Assembly (NCBI GenBank): GCA_963971285.1
Contig: OZ020252.1
Coordinates: 12,189,662-12,253,661, forward strand
DNA length: 64,000 nt
Origin: Astropecten irregularis
Taxonomy: Eukaryota > Echinodermata > Asteroidea > Paxillosida > Astropectinidae
Reading direction: 5' to 3'
Positions within the stretch are counted from its first letter, which is position 1. Each line of letters opens with the position of its first letter. Positions 1-13,400 of this stretch are shown piece after piece. The notes beneath the pieces are model-generated. The model was not told the origin of the DNA and ran no database searches. It saw only the letters and a program-made list of their open reading frames with translations. Made by a program: the position numbers and the translations under genes.

Positions 1-856
1 GACATGGAGTTTTCAACTTGTCTAATCGCGTTTACAGACTTCCGGGACCGTTGCCTATCGGTAAATTCACAAAAGGCGACATGACATCCTGCAGAAGTAT
101 TGAAGGTTTGCTGCTGCTGCTCACCACGAAAATGTCCCAACAATAATTCAAACGACATTTATGTATTATGACGTACAACGTAGGCCTGCTGTACGTTGTG
201 TGACATCAACAGCTAGTCGTCTTGACTCAGAAATGCCATTCTTAATACATTGTTTATGCTTGTATACTGTGCTGTGATTGGACACTGCACAACACATGGC
301 CCGCCCCCACATTTCATATTCGCTTACGAGAGCTTCGCTGGAAATCCGGCGAAAATATAAACAAACACATAAGCTTACATCAAGGAAAGGTACAAGGCGT
401 TTATACCAGTAGACCTAATTTGCATATTTCACAGAGTACCGCGAGAGGTTCCTGTTTGCCTAATGTGCATTATATTATTGTACGCGCAAACGATCGTGCG
501 GGGGATCGGGAGCGCTGCTAACAAATTAATATTACACATGGTACGAATACGATCAACGCCTTGACCAAGCCTAAGGTAGAAGAAAAAAAGAGCAAAAATA
601 AATGCTTTTTGCTGACCCGGAAAAGCCAAAAGTTACTGATCTAACATGTCAAATGACTTAATTTAATATTTGATCAATGGGAGACTTTGGAGCTTGGTCT
701 TCAACTTGATAGCACACATGATAGAACAACACGCGCATGCTCAGAGCTACCAAACAGGAGTCTTCGGTCTGCTGCCGCCAACATCTCCCAATCTTTGAGC
801 AATTTGTATTTCATGGTCTAGTCCAAAATTGTTCCAATTAAATAACAGTTATGTAC
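1..856. other. Intron or intergenic, nothing recognised
   Basis: No exon, RNA gene or repeat that I can support. Downstream intron of the tensin gene, mostly AT-rich. Confidence 0.5.
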
Positions 857-1422
857 CTCTTGTCTAGATCTTTCACTATCTGGACCACTCAACACAGTCA
901 TGTCTTCTCCAATCCCTCTCAACAGATCATCCAAGTCTCTCTTCTCTTTGTAATTCATTGCTCTCTTCTTATCAGATGACATCTTGGATGACTTTGGTCC
1001 ATTCAGTAATTCTGTAGGTCTTTTGAGTTCAGTTCCAAGTTGAACTGATTCAGAATATGGCTGCATAGGACTAGGTGGATCACTCGTAGGGGTAAGGGGA
1101 CTAGGAGTTCTTTGTTTTATTGTCTGACATGCAGGATCTATCTGTGCATTCATCTTAGCACGTAACACAGCCATCTGTGTGGTCTGCATTGGGCTACGAG
1201 GACCCATGTCATAGTCCACTGCACCAGGCATTTGGGGCGTCAGCTTGTTAGATGTTGGAGATACTGGTGCTACTTGATTAAGGCTATGAAAGAATGCCTT
1301 ATCATGCTGAACTGGACTAGGTGTCTTCTGAACCTCTGCATAAAGACTACCATCAGGGGCTGATGTATGAGGGATGTTGTTGTTTATACTTGCAGACAAA
1401 TTAATCATTTCAGGGGGATAGT
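857..1422 (-). CDS. Tensin exon: start of the linker after C2
   Basis: 566 nt, entered in phase 1 (first two bases complete an Asp codon begun by the exon at 2,846) and leaving in phase 0. The acceptor reads ttctacag and the donor GAG/gtacat. DGSLYAEV near the start matches the conserved post-C2 DGSLYAKV motif of tensins. [13 protein letters not shown] near the end matches the conserved EKRELDRLLSGFG-type helix of the family. Between them lies a Pro/Ser/Thr-rich stretch with many SP motifs, likely disordered. The window's remaining 856 bases to the left hold no further exon that I can support. Confidence 0.85.
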
Positions 1423-4400
1423 CTGTAGAAAACACAAACAACAAAAAGAGATGTCAAATTATTAATGGCCAAAGGTGGGTTGAAAACCAATACCAGAGTT
1501 TTAATCATCATATGGCATTAAATTAAAGTGCACAAGATCAAATACACTGAGTGAAATATTGGAATGGAAATAATAGCATAATGTAAAGGCATGGGTGCTT
1601 TACATGTATATAAAAAATATATACTTGGGAACAACCTTGCGTACATTCTTTCAATGAAGGGACACACCTAGACTTGGGGCCAAGTCTTTCTTAGTCCGCG
1701 CGGTGATTGTCTCTTTTTTTTCCCCGCAACTCTCGCGAAACCGCGGGAGACTCATGGCTACGGCGAGAGTTGCGGGAAAAACAAAGAGACAATCACCGCG
1801 CGGACTAAGAAAGACTTGGCCCCAAGTCTAGGACACACCTGGAATTTAGACAGTCTAATTCATTAAACATTATTCTCATCAAATAACCACAAGGGAAACT
1901 GACTGAATTTAAAGTTATTGAAAAGAGAGCAAAGAAAAATTTACTGGAGCGAGATTCGAACCGGCGACCTCCTGAATACCGTACAGGCGCTCTACCAACT
2001 GAGTCATCCAGCCCTGCAGCCCAGTCAATTTTTCTTTGTTCACTTTTCAACAACATTATTCTCATTATAAAGAGGATGATCAAAGAGGATGATCCCCCAT
2101 GTACTGTTTCTCAGGTTGCAGCATTGCTGCAATTGATAAAATGATCCCTGGGATATGGCGTTGATACGTTGTTGAGTTTGTGCTGTTCTTATGACCTTAT
2201 GTTTTATGTACATTCTAGCTCGGTTATGTCTACCTATTCTGTGTGTTTTTATGTTATCCTTTTAGTCGCGTATGAACTTATTAGTGTACAGCTTTAAAGT
2301 CTTATTTATTTTTTGTTTGTCTAGTATTGTAAAGTATAGTGTTATTTTAGCATTTTAAATAAAATTTTACATTGTAAAACCCACCAGTTTTGGGGTTGCC
2401 AATAAATAAATAAATTGATTGATGACGGTGTGTGCATGGTTTCATGGCTTCTGACTGCCAAACGAACCAATATAATTGACTATTAGGGACATCAACTAAC
2501 GTAGGGCTGGATAGCTCTTTTAAAAGATCAAAAATAAAAGAGAAAAAACTTAAGAAATACTGTGGCTGTTTTTCATTGTTTTCTCAAAAAGTGGGCACCA
2601 TATGGGACTGACATTTTCACAGATGACTGTCACTGTATTGGTCTTGATATTTTTGCCCACAAATCTGTATTTCTTTGACAAAAACCAAAGTATGATATTA
2701 CCTTTAACTACCTACCATTTGTTTTCATATGCATGCAACTTTACATATTTATAAGACCATTGGAAATCAACGTTATATGAATTTGTTTTTGTTGATTCTC
2801 TTTCTCTGGTGTAAAGGGTTGGTAGAATTTAAAATGAGTACATACCCCCTCCTTCAATGATTTTATCAAAACTCTCATATGAGTCCCAGTGAATAAGCGA
2901 CTCATCAGTATCATCTACAGGGAAGTTACTTCCAGCTACATAGTCACTTCCATGAAGCTGGTCTGGTGTATGAGAAAACACAAACTCTACCTTGGTGAAG
3001 GCTGGAAACCGTGCATCTGGACAAAGAAATGAGAAATAATGCATGCATGTCTCATTGAGATAATCCATCTTTTGTGTTTGTGTTATTATTCATGCTATAT
3101 TAAAAATTATTCTCAAGGCTAAATTTTATCACATTTCTTTTAAGAAAATACTACATAGATCCACAAAAAACACAGTACTTAAATATATTTCACAGGGGAA
3201 AAATAAAAAAAAGAACCAGCTTAACAATTTTAAGCAGCAATTGCGAAGCAAACATCATACAATGGAGCAAAAAGAGCAGAATTTATTAAAATGGACTGTA
3301 ATAACAAATTAAGAGATTGCATGTATTGCACCGGAGGAACTTCCATGTTTCAATTTTTATTAAACAGTTCAACCATAATATGACACTGCACTTTTTTCAT
3401 ACTAGCTGGGTTTGTTGTAAATTCTCCCCCACCTGTTGTGGTTCGAGTCTACTAGTTCATACCTACCCCAGACGGTTACTACGAATGCAATTCCCCTGCG
3501 CCTATTTGCTACTTCGCTGAAAAGACTTGATCAACCGTGGTGCACCCTGACCTCCCACAATGCGTACCGCCATAGCCGCCATGATCGTCCTTCTTTTCGA
3601 AGTTAAACACCTCGAAGCCAAGAGTGGGGAGGACGGGCGGGACGTAACCGTCTGGGGTAGGTATGAACTAGTAGACTCGAACCACAACAGGTGGGGGAGA
3701 GTCTACTGCATTCAACCTACCCCAGACGGTTACTACGAATGCAGAGTGGCACCGGATCCCGGTGGCGGGTTGGCTACGAGGAGTGTCAGGTGGAAGGTGG
3801 ATATGAGCCAGGTTAGCGTAGAGGAGGTAAAGTAACACGTGTACGATTTTACATGTACATTACCCCTAAAGAGCTGTACCCTGGGTGGGGGTCCGTGCGG
3901 GTCTCACCCAGGTGCCAGATGGTTGGAGGGTTTCCTGGGCTCCGAGTTGTTGGGGCCAGGACCGTCCTGCCGTGAGTTGAGTTGCTCTGCAAGACGTCCC
4001 TCGTGAAGGAGGTAAAAACGGAGGGGCACTTCCAGCATGAAACTCCCCTGAAGTAGGACCAGGATGCAGAGACCTCTCAAGCATCGTGGGCCTTGATGTA
4101 TTGTTGGGTTAGCTGATCCAGCCTGGGTGGCTAGTCTGGGCCTGCAGCTTGATGGTTGACGACTGGATGACGACCCAGTGGGCAATGGTGTACCAAGACG
4201 ATGGATGGCAACGCTTGGTGGTAGAGGTGAACGGCTGAGAGGAACTCCCTCTCAGGCCCCTTGTTCGGGGCAAGTACGGCTTCAGGGTCCTGATAGAGCA
4301 CCATGATTGTCGAATGTGTCCCCGGTGTGAGAAGCCAGAGATGGTACCAAAGTGTCCAGTGGCTCGAAGGAGGGGGACTGGTTCTTGGCGGAGAGCCGAT

Positions 4401-7400
4401 GGTCGGGGTGAGTCGAAAGCCATGTGGCTCCCAGCGGATGTGATCCCTAGCTATGGATAGAGCCTTGATGTCACAGGTCCTCATAGCCGTAACCACTGTC
4501 AGGAGCTGATAGTAGTGGGCATCAGAGGGGCCTAGCACAGAGGTTCGAGTGGAGGCCTGCATGGAGTTACAGGTAGAATGTCCAGGTTCCAGGATGGGAT
4601 TGGCTGTCTGCTGGGAGGCCGCTCTAAGTCCTGCGTGAGGAGGTGAGGGGCCTCGTTGTTTGATATGGGTGAGCCATCCTCAAGGTCCTCAGGTATGGCA
4701 GCCAGTGGAGAACTGTGGATGCAGGGTGTCGAAGCTTGCAGTCCAGTGTGGAACAAGTGGGTAAGGAAAGGTCACTACCACTGTAACAGGTGCATGGTCG
4801 ATGTAGCACGAAGCGCAGAGGCGTTAACGCTATCGTGTGTCTTCGGTTGACAGGTGTCGTCCCGGTGCAGCCGTGGCGGCAGTGTAGTCAGAAGACCAGC
4901 CGAAGAGAGGGTCGTTGGACAGCATCCAGCACATAAGGTGGAGACCTCCGGATGCTGGGAGCAGGATCCCTGACTGACCGAGGTTGATGAAGGGAAGTTC
5001 GGTCTGGGAGCGTGATCAGTGGCGCAACGGCCGGCCCGGCCGGTCTGGGAGCATGATCAGTTTTAGCGCAAGAAGTCTGGCCAGTCTGAAGAGCCTGAAT
5101 CACACTCGTTCTGGCGTGGCCAGTGTGAGGGCGATAGGAGAATGCAGCATCGTTTCTGTTTCAGTTGTGGAGAACGTGCGCGGTATCAGGGAGATCAAAG
5201 GGAGATCAAAGGGATGACCAGGAGGGCCGCACCGCTGATCTGTCGGGCATCCGTTGCCCATGAACGAAGGTGAGGGTGCCCGGTGTAGAACGTCAGTAGT
5301 TGGACGTAGTCGGTTGACGCAGACAGGTCAACGTGGCATCTCTAGTCGTAGAGAGAGCGTCCTAGTGATGTCTGAGTGGAAAGTCCATTCTGGATTCATC
5401 CACCCTCGGGAGAGAGCATCTGCAGTATGTTGTCCTGGTCGGCAATGTGGATGGCTTGTAGGTGGGCGCCATTGGTCCTTGGTCCACCGTAGGGATCTGC
5501 CAGGTCGACACACATCTGTGGGGAGCACGTGGCTCAATGGTGGTCGATGTGCGCTACAGCTGTTGAGTCATTGGAGCAGATCGGTGTTCGTCTTCCCTTG
5601 ACGTGTCCGTAAGAGTGTCGCCGGGCGTCAAAGACGGCCCGTAGCACGAGCGTGTTAGTGAGATAGAGACGGGAGATGTGGTCCCGGTTCCCAGATGCCT
5701 GGTGTGGGGGGAGGGGTGTGTTCCACCCCAGGAGGGACCCGTCGAGATACCGCCTCGGCTCTTGATGTCAAGGAGAGGGTGTCGTTAGGTAAACTTCCTT
5801 CATCGACCAGGGGAGGTACTGGTTGATGTGTTGCGTAACTTCGACTGCGATGCCAATGGAGTCGAGGCTATGGGGCTGAGAAGCCAGGAGATGCGGGTTG
5901 CATATGGCAGGGTGATGAGAACTGACATAGTTTGATCGTTCTAATCCCCCGTGAGGTCCTGTCTTAATCCAGGGGGACTACCGTTGTGGAGTGGCATCCC
6001 CTGGGGAGATGGCCTCAAGGTTTCTGCACTGCTGTGCAGAGACAACATCCTACTCGTCGGGTGGTAGGCGGAGTCCAGATGTGGGGTGCCCAAATTCCTG
6101 TTTGAGTTGTGCGATAACTGAGGAGTGCTGGACTGATGCAGGTCTACTTCCGTCACCTGTTAGGTGTGGTAGTAAGATGCAGGAGTGGTGAAGGCCGGTT
6201 TGGGCCGTCCTTCGATGGGTCAGCCATCAGGTTGATCACTGCCTTGATTAATTGAAGATGCTGACCTGTAGTCAAGAGGCTGTAACCACAGCTCCTTTGT
6301 CGCTTTCGGTAAGGTCGGAGAAAGTGTAAACCTTGTGTATCCGTGGGCCAGCAGCCACCAGTGGGATGATAAGGGCAAGGCGGCTGGAGGTCTCGGTAGC
6401 ATCGAAAACCGATTGGTTCCGCAGGTCCGCTTGGGAAGTTCATGGTACTGCGGCATCGTCACCATTGGTGGCTATCCTGCAATGTGCCGGGAGCTTATGA
6501 TACTGTCGATGGTGATAAGCTGTGTAGATGCATGCCAGCTCCTTGGCTGCGTGGGCATGCTGTATGTCGAGTCCCTACATCTACATGTAGGATAATCAGG
6601 ATGGTGTGTCCACCACAACTGTTCACATTCTGGTACCTGTGATGAGTCATGGTATCACATGTATTAACCTTTGACCTCAGGAAAATACCGAGTGGAAAGG
6701 TCGTATGAGCATCGGAGCGGTCTCACAATGGAATCACTGAAGTAGAGTAATTATTAATTCCCATTACTGCACCCATGACTACCGCGGACGCCGGGCGGCG
6801 CCATGGGGCCGTGGCAGTGTACTATACGGGGCGTACTAATCACCGATCCTGCCGGCAGTGGAGCGTTGTGCTCGGTAGTGTTGTGCTGGTAGTGGCGGAC
6901 AATACTGGAGGGTAATTGTAATGATACAAAGCCGGTATCATATGCATATACGGACGTACAGTATACTGTACTGTATACATATAATGTACCGCCTGACGCA
7001 ATCCGTGTGTGATGAACGAGCGTGGTCATTGAAGCGTTGCCGATCCTTGCACGCTAAACAACGAAGATCGCACGTGCAGTGGGAGTGGGCAGATCGACCG
7101 CGGCACAGCTCGAACTTGGGACAAGTCGGCCGCGGACGGCAGCGGGCTGGGCCCTGAAGAATTCACGGGCCGTGCTGGCGTGCGGACATCGGGCGGAAAG
7201 GCTGTAAGTGGGGACTCCCGCAGCCGTCCGCTCCATAGGACCGAGCCGTGGGATGGATGCATATCGGTCCCCGTGACAGGGGGAACCGGACATGTCGACC
7301 GTGGGACAACTCGACATGGACAAGTAGATGTATACAAATTATACATGAAGGCCGCAGGCAGAGGAGTGCCGACCCGGGAGCATTGAGCTGTAAACGGGAA

Positions 7401-10400
7401 TTCTCGAAGTCTTCCGCTCCGCGGGAAAGAGAATATTATCTGTCTCTGTGTCCAAAGAAGTCGTCCGTGGGTCAGCTCAACTTCAGATGCGTCGACTGCA
7501 GACTGGACGGGAGCCGGCCGGGTCCGGTAGCATCGTATCCGCTCCCGCGGAACTAGGCAGTAGTTTAGGGAGAGGTGTACAGTGATTGTGTAGTGTATAC
7601 ACATATAGATATACATGTAGATCCCAGGATCGTCAGGCATCGGACAGGTCGGCCGCGGGACGGCTTGGCTAGAGCTGGTTCACTCCGCAGAAGCAGCGCA
7701 ACTCCAAGTAGCGTTGAGTGGGCTACCGCGGCCGTGTAGGCGGTGTAGCCGAGCTGTTTGAGGACTAAAGCCGCTCTCCGTATCCCTTGTGTTCTGGACG
7801 GCAGTGGATATGGCCCTCCTTTGCGTTGTCGGCTGAAGCCCGAGGTCTCCTCGCTGCGTTGTGGTAATTGCAGGGGGAGAATAACCGGGTCCCATTAAAT
7901 TGTTGGCGACTGCTGGGGCTAACTGGTGGGCTATAGATCGTGTATAGACCCTGCCCCTCGGGGGCCGGGGCCGGATTGTGGTCCGTTGTGGGCCCCGGTG
8001 GGCGTGTTGTTCCTGGTGGTGAACACTGGTCGCCGGTGTATAGGTGGGTCGCCACCGCCGATGGTATGGAGCCACAGAATAGCAAGGGATGTGCGTGTGA
8101 AGCCAATCCTAGTCTTGCAGGGCTGGTAATTCTGGTGACGGAGGGCGGCGAGAGCCCGCCCGCTGCTGACAATAGCGGGGGATGGGACACTGATCCCCGT
8201 ATTCTGTTGGTCGGCAAAACATCAAACGTTGTGTAAGCCGATGCACAGTAGTTACAAGTACACTCCGCAGCACATTGTGCCACGCGTGTTTGTATTCACC
8301 CTAACCACACAGCCAAGCATTGTTCGGTGATGAAAGGGCTGTTGAGTGGTCTCGCTGTGTATGAACACCTGCAGCGTTCCGCTCTCAATGGCCCAGGGCC
8401 AAGCAGAAGTGAAAGGGCGTCCCTCTGACGTCCGCAATCGTGTTCCGTAGGGCTGGAATGGTTTCCCGCCCGGGTAGGGCCAGACAATGGGCGGGGCCAG
8501 GTATTAACGGCGCTCATTGGATGCCTCAGCCACAGCACGTCTCTCCGACGTCCGCAATGGAGTTCGTAGGAACGGAGCGGCAGTGGGGTGACGGCGATGT
8601 AAATACAGCATTTATATACATGGATCGCCATAAACAGGGGTGTGATTAACATGGAAGAATAGTGTAAAATAGAGCTAAACACACACGAAATTGGACTGGA
8701 AGCAATAAAATAACAGGAAATTTTGTCACAGAAAAACAGTCAAATCACACCCCAGCATTAAACATTGCTCCTACCCACTGACGTCTGAGGCTTGTTCCTC
8801 GGCACGGTAGGCCCGGTATTCTCAGCTGGCTCGGGCCTCCGATCAACGGCACATAACACGGAGCCTGTGAAAGGAGCATGTTACGCCGGGGCCGATCAGT
8901 CCGTTCAGGCGGTATCCTTCTTCGCCTCTGGTAGCGAGCGATCTCCCTACGCTCTGGTAGCGACCGTGGTATCGAGCTACCCCCGGCCGTAGGCCTCTTC
9001 GGGTCGGATAGACACGTAGCCGTCAAGGCATGCCTAGTATCTAACCGCCCGGACTTCCCTCGGACTGGTAACTTCCCTCGGACTGGTAGTAGTACCAGCA
9101 AGCCCGGAATGAGGGGACAGCACCCACTCAGCCATTCCGTTTTTGCGGTACCGCAAGCGGGGAATGAGGGGTCATCGCCCATACACTCATCCATCCCCCT
9201 AACTTGCGTTAGGCCTTTCATCGTAACGTACACAGAGCCGGCTGTGTACGCCCGGCATCTACATGGGAGATTAAGTACCTGTTGGATGCACAGAAAAAGA
9301 GAGAGAAAAATACCAAAGAAATGCACAGAAAGGGATTCTGTTACAAGAAATATTGGTAACGGATGATCAAGATAAAGTTTATATCAACTAAATGAAAAGT
9401 GATCAAGTCATAACAGCTTATCTAAGGTGTAGCGTGGAAACGGAACTCGAAAATCGAGAGAGCCCCAGGGGGCACGTCCGTTTCGTAGCGGCGCTGAGAA
9501 AAGAAGGACGATCATGGCGGCTATGGCGGTACGCATTGTGGGAGGTCAGGGTGCACCACGGTTGATCAAGTCTTTTCAGCGAAGTAGCAAATAGGCGCAG
9601 GGGAATTGCATTCGTAGTAACCGTCTGGGGTAGGTTGAATGCAGTAGACTCCTTATTGTTTCTCAAACATGTAATTTTGGTGATTAACACTGAACGATAG
9701 TTCAACATTTTCAAAAGGAAGACCTTTATTTAGATGCACATTATTGTACAGATGTCTTTTCTATGATCCTAAAGTGAATTTAACTGCTTTTTGGAATTTT
9801 TCAGTAAATTGGAATGGAGTTGGATAATTCAGCAAGCCAGTTCAGTTTTAAATTCTTCCCAGCTTGTTTTACTGGTTAATAATGATGATTTGATGAATTT
9901 GCATTTATCATTGTAGTCATTATGGAAGGTTTGATTTATTGATTAAACCCTCCCATAGTTAACATGGTGTTTTCAATCAAGCATACTGTACCTCTATTGG
10001 TTTGTTTAGACAATACATTTTTATGATAATGCATCCATATTTTCAAAAAGTGATTGTCAATATTGGTTTTATATTATAACTTACCAGTACTGGCATCATC
10101 TAAATCAGCTTTCTTGAAAATGAGGTGACTTTCCATGATTGCTGTTGTATGAAACTGGCATCGAAAGATGACATCACAAGTAGTTGTCCTTAACTTCTTG
10201 TGGTAGCATTTAACCAAAATATCACCTCGAATAGGTAAGGCCTGGTCCAAAGTGATGACAAAGCGACTCGTTCCTTCTGGTACAGAGCTATTAAAAAAAG
10301 TGCATTACACCATTAAACAAAAGTACAATGTATAACACCTTGCTCCAGTTTTCTTTCAATAGAATAAACACAATACATTTTAGTACTTAAGCAGTTATGC

Positions 10401-13400
10401 CTCTAGATGGAATACTTTGCCAGTGAAATATTCCCCACAGAAGTGTAGTTGGGGTCTATGAGCAAACACTTAACTGTAAAGCACATTACTACATTTGCAT
10501 AGACTGACATAAGCTGCGTACGGACCTAAATTTAGCTTGGACGATGGTTAAATTTCAAATGGGTAAATTTTCCTGCAGTTCGCACTTGGACTTTTTGAGT
10601 CGGGAAATTTAACCGAGACTATGGTTATAGTAAACAAGCTTGCAATCTAACGGCTCATAGGGGCGCTAAAATCAAGACCTCGATAGCCCGCGAAATACTA
10701 CTCCCTGCTTGAGGAAAATACACGTCACCAATCATTGAAAACAATACTAACCGAAACGTTTATAGTGCAACCAAAAAGTGTACAGAATGGTGTGTGGCAT
10801 CGCTTGCGTGTCATGACGGTCATGGTACGGTGACCGGATATTGGGCTTTTATACTGAGTGGCGTTTTCCCGAGTTGCGCGTTCACACTGGATTAACCGTC
10901 TCGATTGGTCAGAAGTTGGCGGTAAAAGTAACCACTGGACTTGGTAACTGAGAGGAAAGTTTTCTGGCTGTATGGACTGGACATAAATTGGTTAAGTTAC
11001 CATTGTCTCGGTGAGTTTTACCAAAAAAAGTCTTGTCCGAATGGGGCTATAGAGGAAAAAAGGCGGCGGGTCATACGAGATGCCATCGTTAGGAACAGAA
11101 CAAGGATAGACCCTTAAAAATGCCCACAAAGTAGTTGCTGTGTGAATTTGCAACCTGGCAATTGTATCTTGAGATGCCACCTGGTGTGATAGAGTTGTTG
11201 AAATACAGTGAAATCTCGTTAGTTCAAAGTCGCTTAATTCAAAACTTCTCTTATCTCGAAGACAGACCCCATTCCCGCCAGAAGAATGTAAACAAAAAAG
11301 GCTTTTATGTACAAAAATATCTCTGTAATTCGAAGTACCCACGTGCCTACAGCTTTTGTGAGGCTCATCAAAAAGAAATCACATCCAAAACACTTCTACA
11401 AGTGCCACAATGGACTTTCATTATGAGTTGCCAAACAAAGCCAACTTCCTCCTTTTACATACACGTGAGTTGAATCATTGACTAGTATACTGTGACTGTA
11501 CTGTACCTTTATGTATGTCGCACGGGGCCTGTGAAGCTACCGCCCTTTACACTGGTTACGCTTGCGATCGCAATGTCTGATTGTTGAATCAGATCACTGG
11601 CCGTGTTAGCACAACGGACATGTGACCATGGAAGCACAAATTGCTGCACAGTTCGCTGACCACGTGACGGCAAACGCACGTCGGGGATACACAGCGCGCT
11701 TAGTTTGCTGTTAGTTTACTGAAAGTTTACGATGACGTAAATTCACTTTTAGAACTCTCACTGATCAGAGTATTCCTTCAGAATCATCAAAGATGTAGAA
11801 AGCAACCAGAAATTGGTGATTAAGGTAAGACTTATCGAAGAAGTCGAAAATCACGGTGCAAAAAGAAAGGCAGACATCGTATAGGAATGGGGAATTCTGC
11901 AATCCACACTGTCTACCATCATGAAAGACAAGGAGAAGGTTAAGGAGCAGTTTGAAAACCAATCCATATCATCGACAAGAAAATGCATGAGAACGGCGGC
12001 GTATCCACAAGTTGAAGAAGCCCTCCTTAAATGGTTCAAGGCTGCCCGTGCCGAGAACATCCCAGTTTCCGGTCCGATTTTACAGGCCAAGGTCCGATCT
12101 CTTGCCCAGCTGTTGGGCCATCCCGACTTCGTGTGCAGCGACGGATGGCTGTCCCGATTCAAAGCTCGACATAATATCATCTTCCGTGCAATTGTCGGGG
12201 AAGGGGCTGCAGTCACCTCTGACATGATGAAGGATTGGATAGAAACCAGCCTATCAGAAGTCCTGTTGGCGTACGAACCGAGTGACATTTTCAATGCTGA
12301 TGAGACGGGAATTTTCTACCGCCTTCTTCCAGACCGATCCTCAACTTTTAAGGGGGAGACATGCAACGGGGGAAAGAGGAGTAAGGAGTGACTCACAGCT
12401 ATGGTCTGCGCCAACATGGACGGGGGCGAGAAGTTGCCCCTGCTTGTCATTGGCAAGTCAAAGAAGCCACAGTGTTTTGCAAACGTTAAGTCCCTGCCTA
12501 CAAAGTACGACGCCAACAAAACAGCTTGGATGACTTCCGACATCTTTGAGGCATGGGCTCGAAACGTAAACAAGAAATACAAAGTAAGAAAAGAAAAATC
12601 ACCATCATCATTGACAACTGCCCGGCCCATCCCCACATTACGGGTCTAAAGAAGGTCAAGCTGGTGTTCCTTCCTCCCAACACAACAGCCGAACTCCAAC
12701 CCATGGATCAGGGAGTCATCCAAAACCTACAGACGCACTATTGCCGCCAGCTCATCACGTTCCTTCTTGAAGCCGTGGAGAAGAAGACGGAGTACAACCC
12801 CACCATGTTGGATGCAAGGGTTCTTTTCAAGAAGTCCTGGAGAATGGTGAAGGAGACCACCATTGCCAACAGCTTCACGCACGCGGGATACAAGCACCAC
12901 ACTGCTGATGAGGACGAGGAACATGAAGACACCGAAACCGTCCCTGATGGGAACAACGCCGAAAGCAACGATGCAGACACAGATCTCATGGACAGACTGC
13001 GAGATGCTAGGGTGGATGTTCCATCAGAAATAACCATTGAGTCCTACACCAATGTTGATGCAGACTTGACGTGCACCATGGAGCTAACGGTCGAAGCCAT
13101 CGTAGATGCAGAGCAATCCTCCAATGCATCAGAAGTTAAAAAGATGATGACAACGAACAGTCAACCACCACTCGCCCAGCGGTCTCGATCTCCATTGCAG
13201 AGGCCCTGCAATTCGTAAACCAATTGCGTGAATTCGCAGAGCATGCAGAACTCCAACGCTGAGGGCATGTTCGATGCCCTTTGTGATATAGAGGAGTGTG
13301 TTGGCGACATCCAAAAAGGCAAAGCAAAGCAGAAACAAATCAAAGATTTCTTCAAGAAGTGAACATTAACCAAAATCCCGGCACAGCCAAAAACGGCCTT

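Larger units (their letters stand above)
3424..9651 (-). mobile_element. DIRS-type tyrosine-recombinase retrotransposon (decayed)
   Basis: 6.2-kb GC-rich block in a tensin intron. Read on the minus strand it has the DIRS order: left inverted terminal repeat (9,651-9,493), a gag-like ORF, RT traces, RNase H, tyrosine recombinase, an internal complementary region (3,745-3,640) and the right inverted terminal repeat (3,597-3,424). DIRS elements integrate with a recombinase instead of a DDE integrase and replicate through a circle templated by the internal complementary region. No target duplication is seen at the borders, as expected. All ORFs are broken. The part 6,470-8,700 is not explained and may include insertions. 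Confidence 0.85.

Noticed and set aside
1955..2015. tRNA gene
   Set aside because: A and B boxes are present but flanked by a repeated SINE body; no paired acceptor stem.
3560..3835. Plus-strand ORF with a hydrophobic, signal-peptide-like start ([13 protein letters not shown])
   Set aside because: It lies antisense in the right terminal repeat and internal complementary region of the DIRS element. The same start occurs in the other terminal repeat with a different continuation.
7026..7640. 204-codon minus-strand ORF
   Set aside because: Contains DNA-level repeats, no domain, GC-rich chance frame in a decayed element.
7680..8283. Overlapping minus-strand ORFs of 131 and 172 codons
   Set aside because: Low-complexity Pro/Ser/Arg-rich translations in several frames, no recognisable DIRS motif, stop-poor because of GC content.
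10500..11000. Possible MITE or promoter with GGTTAAATTT and ATTAACC words
   Set aside because: Inverted matches are too short and imperfect to define ends.
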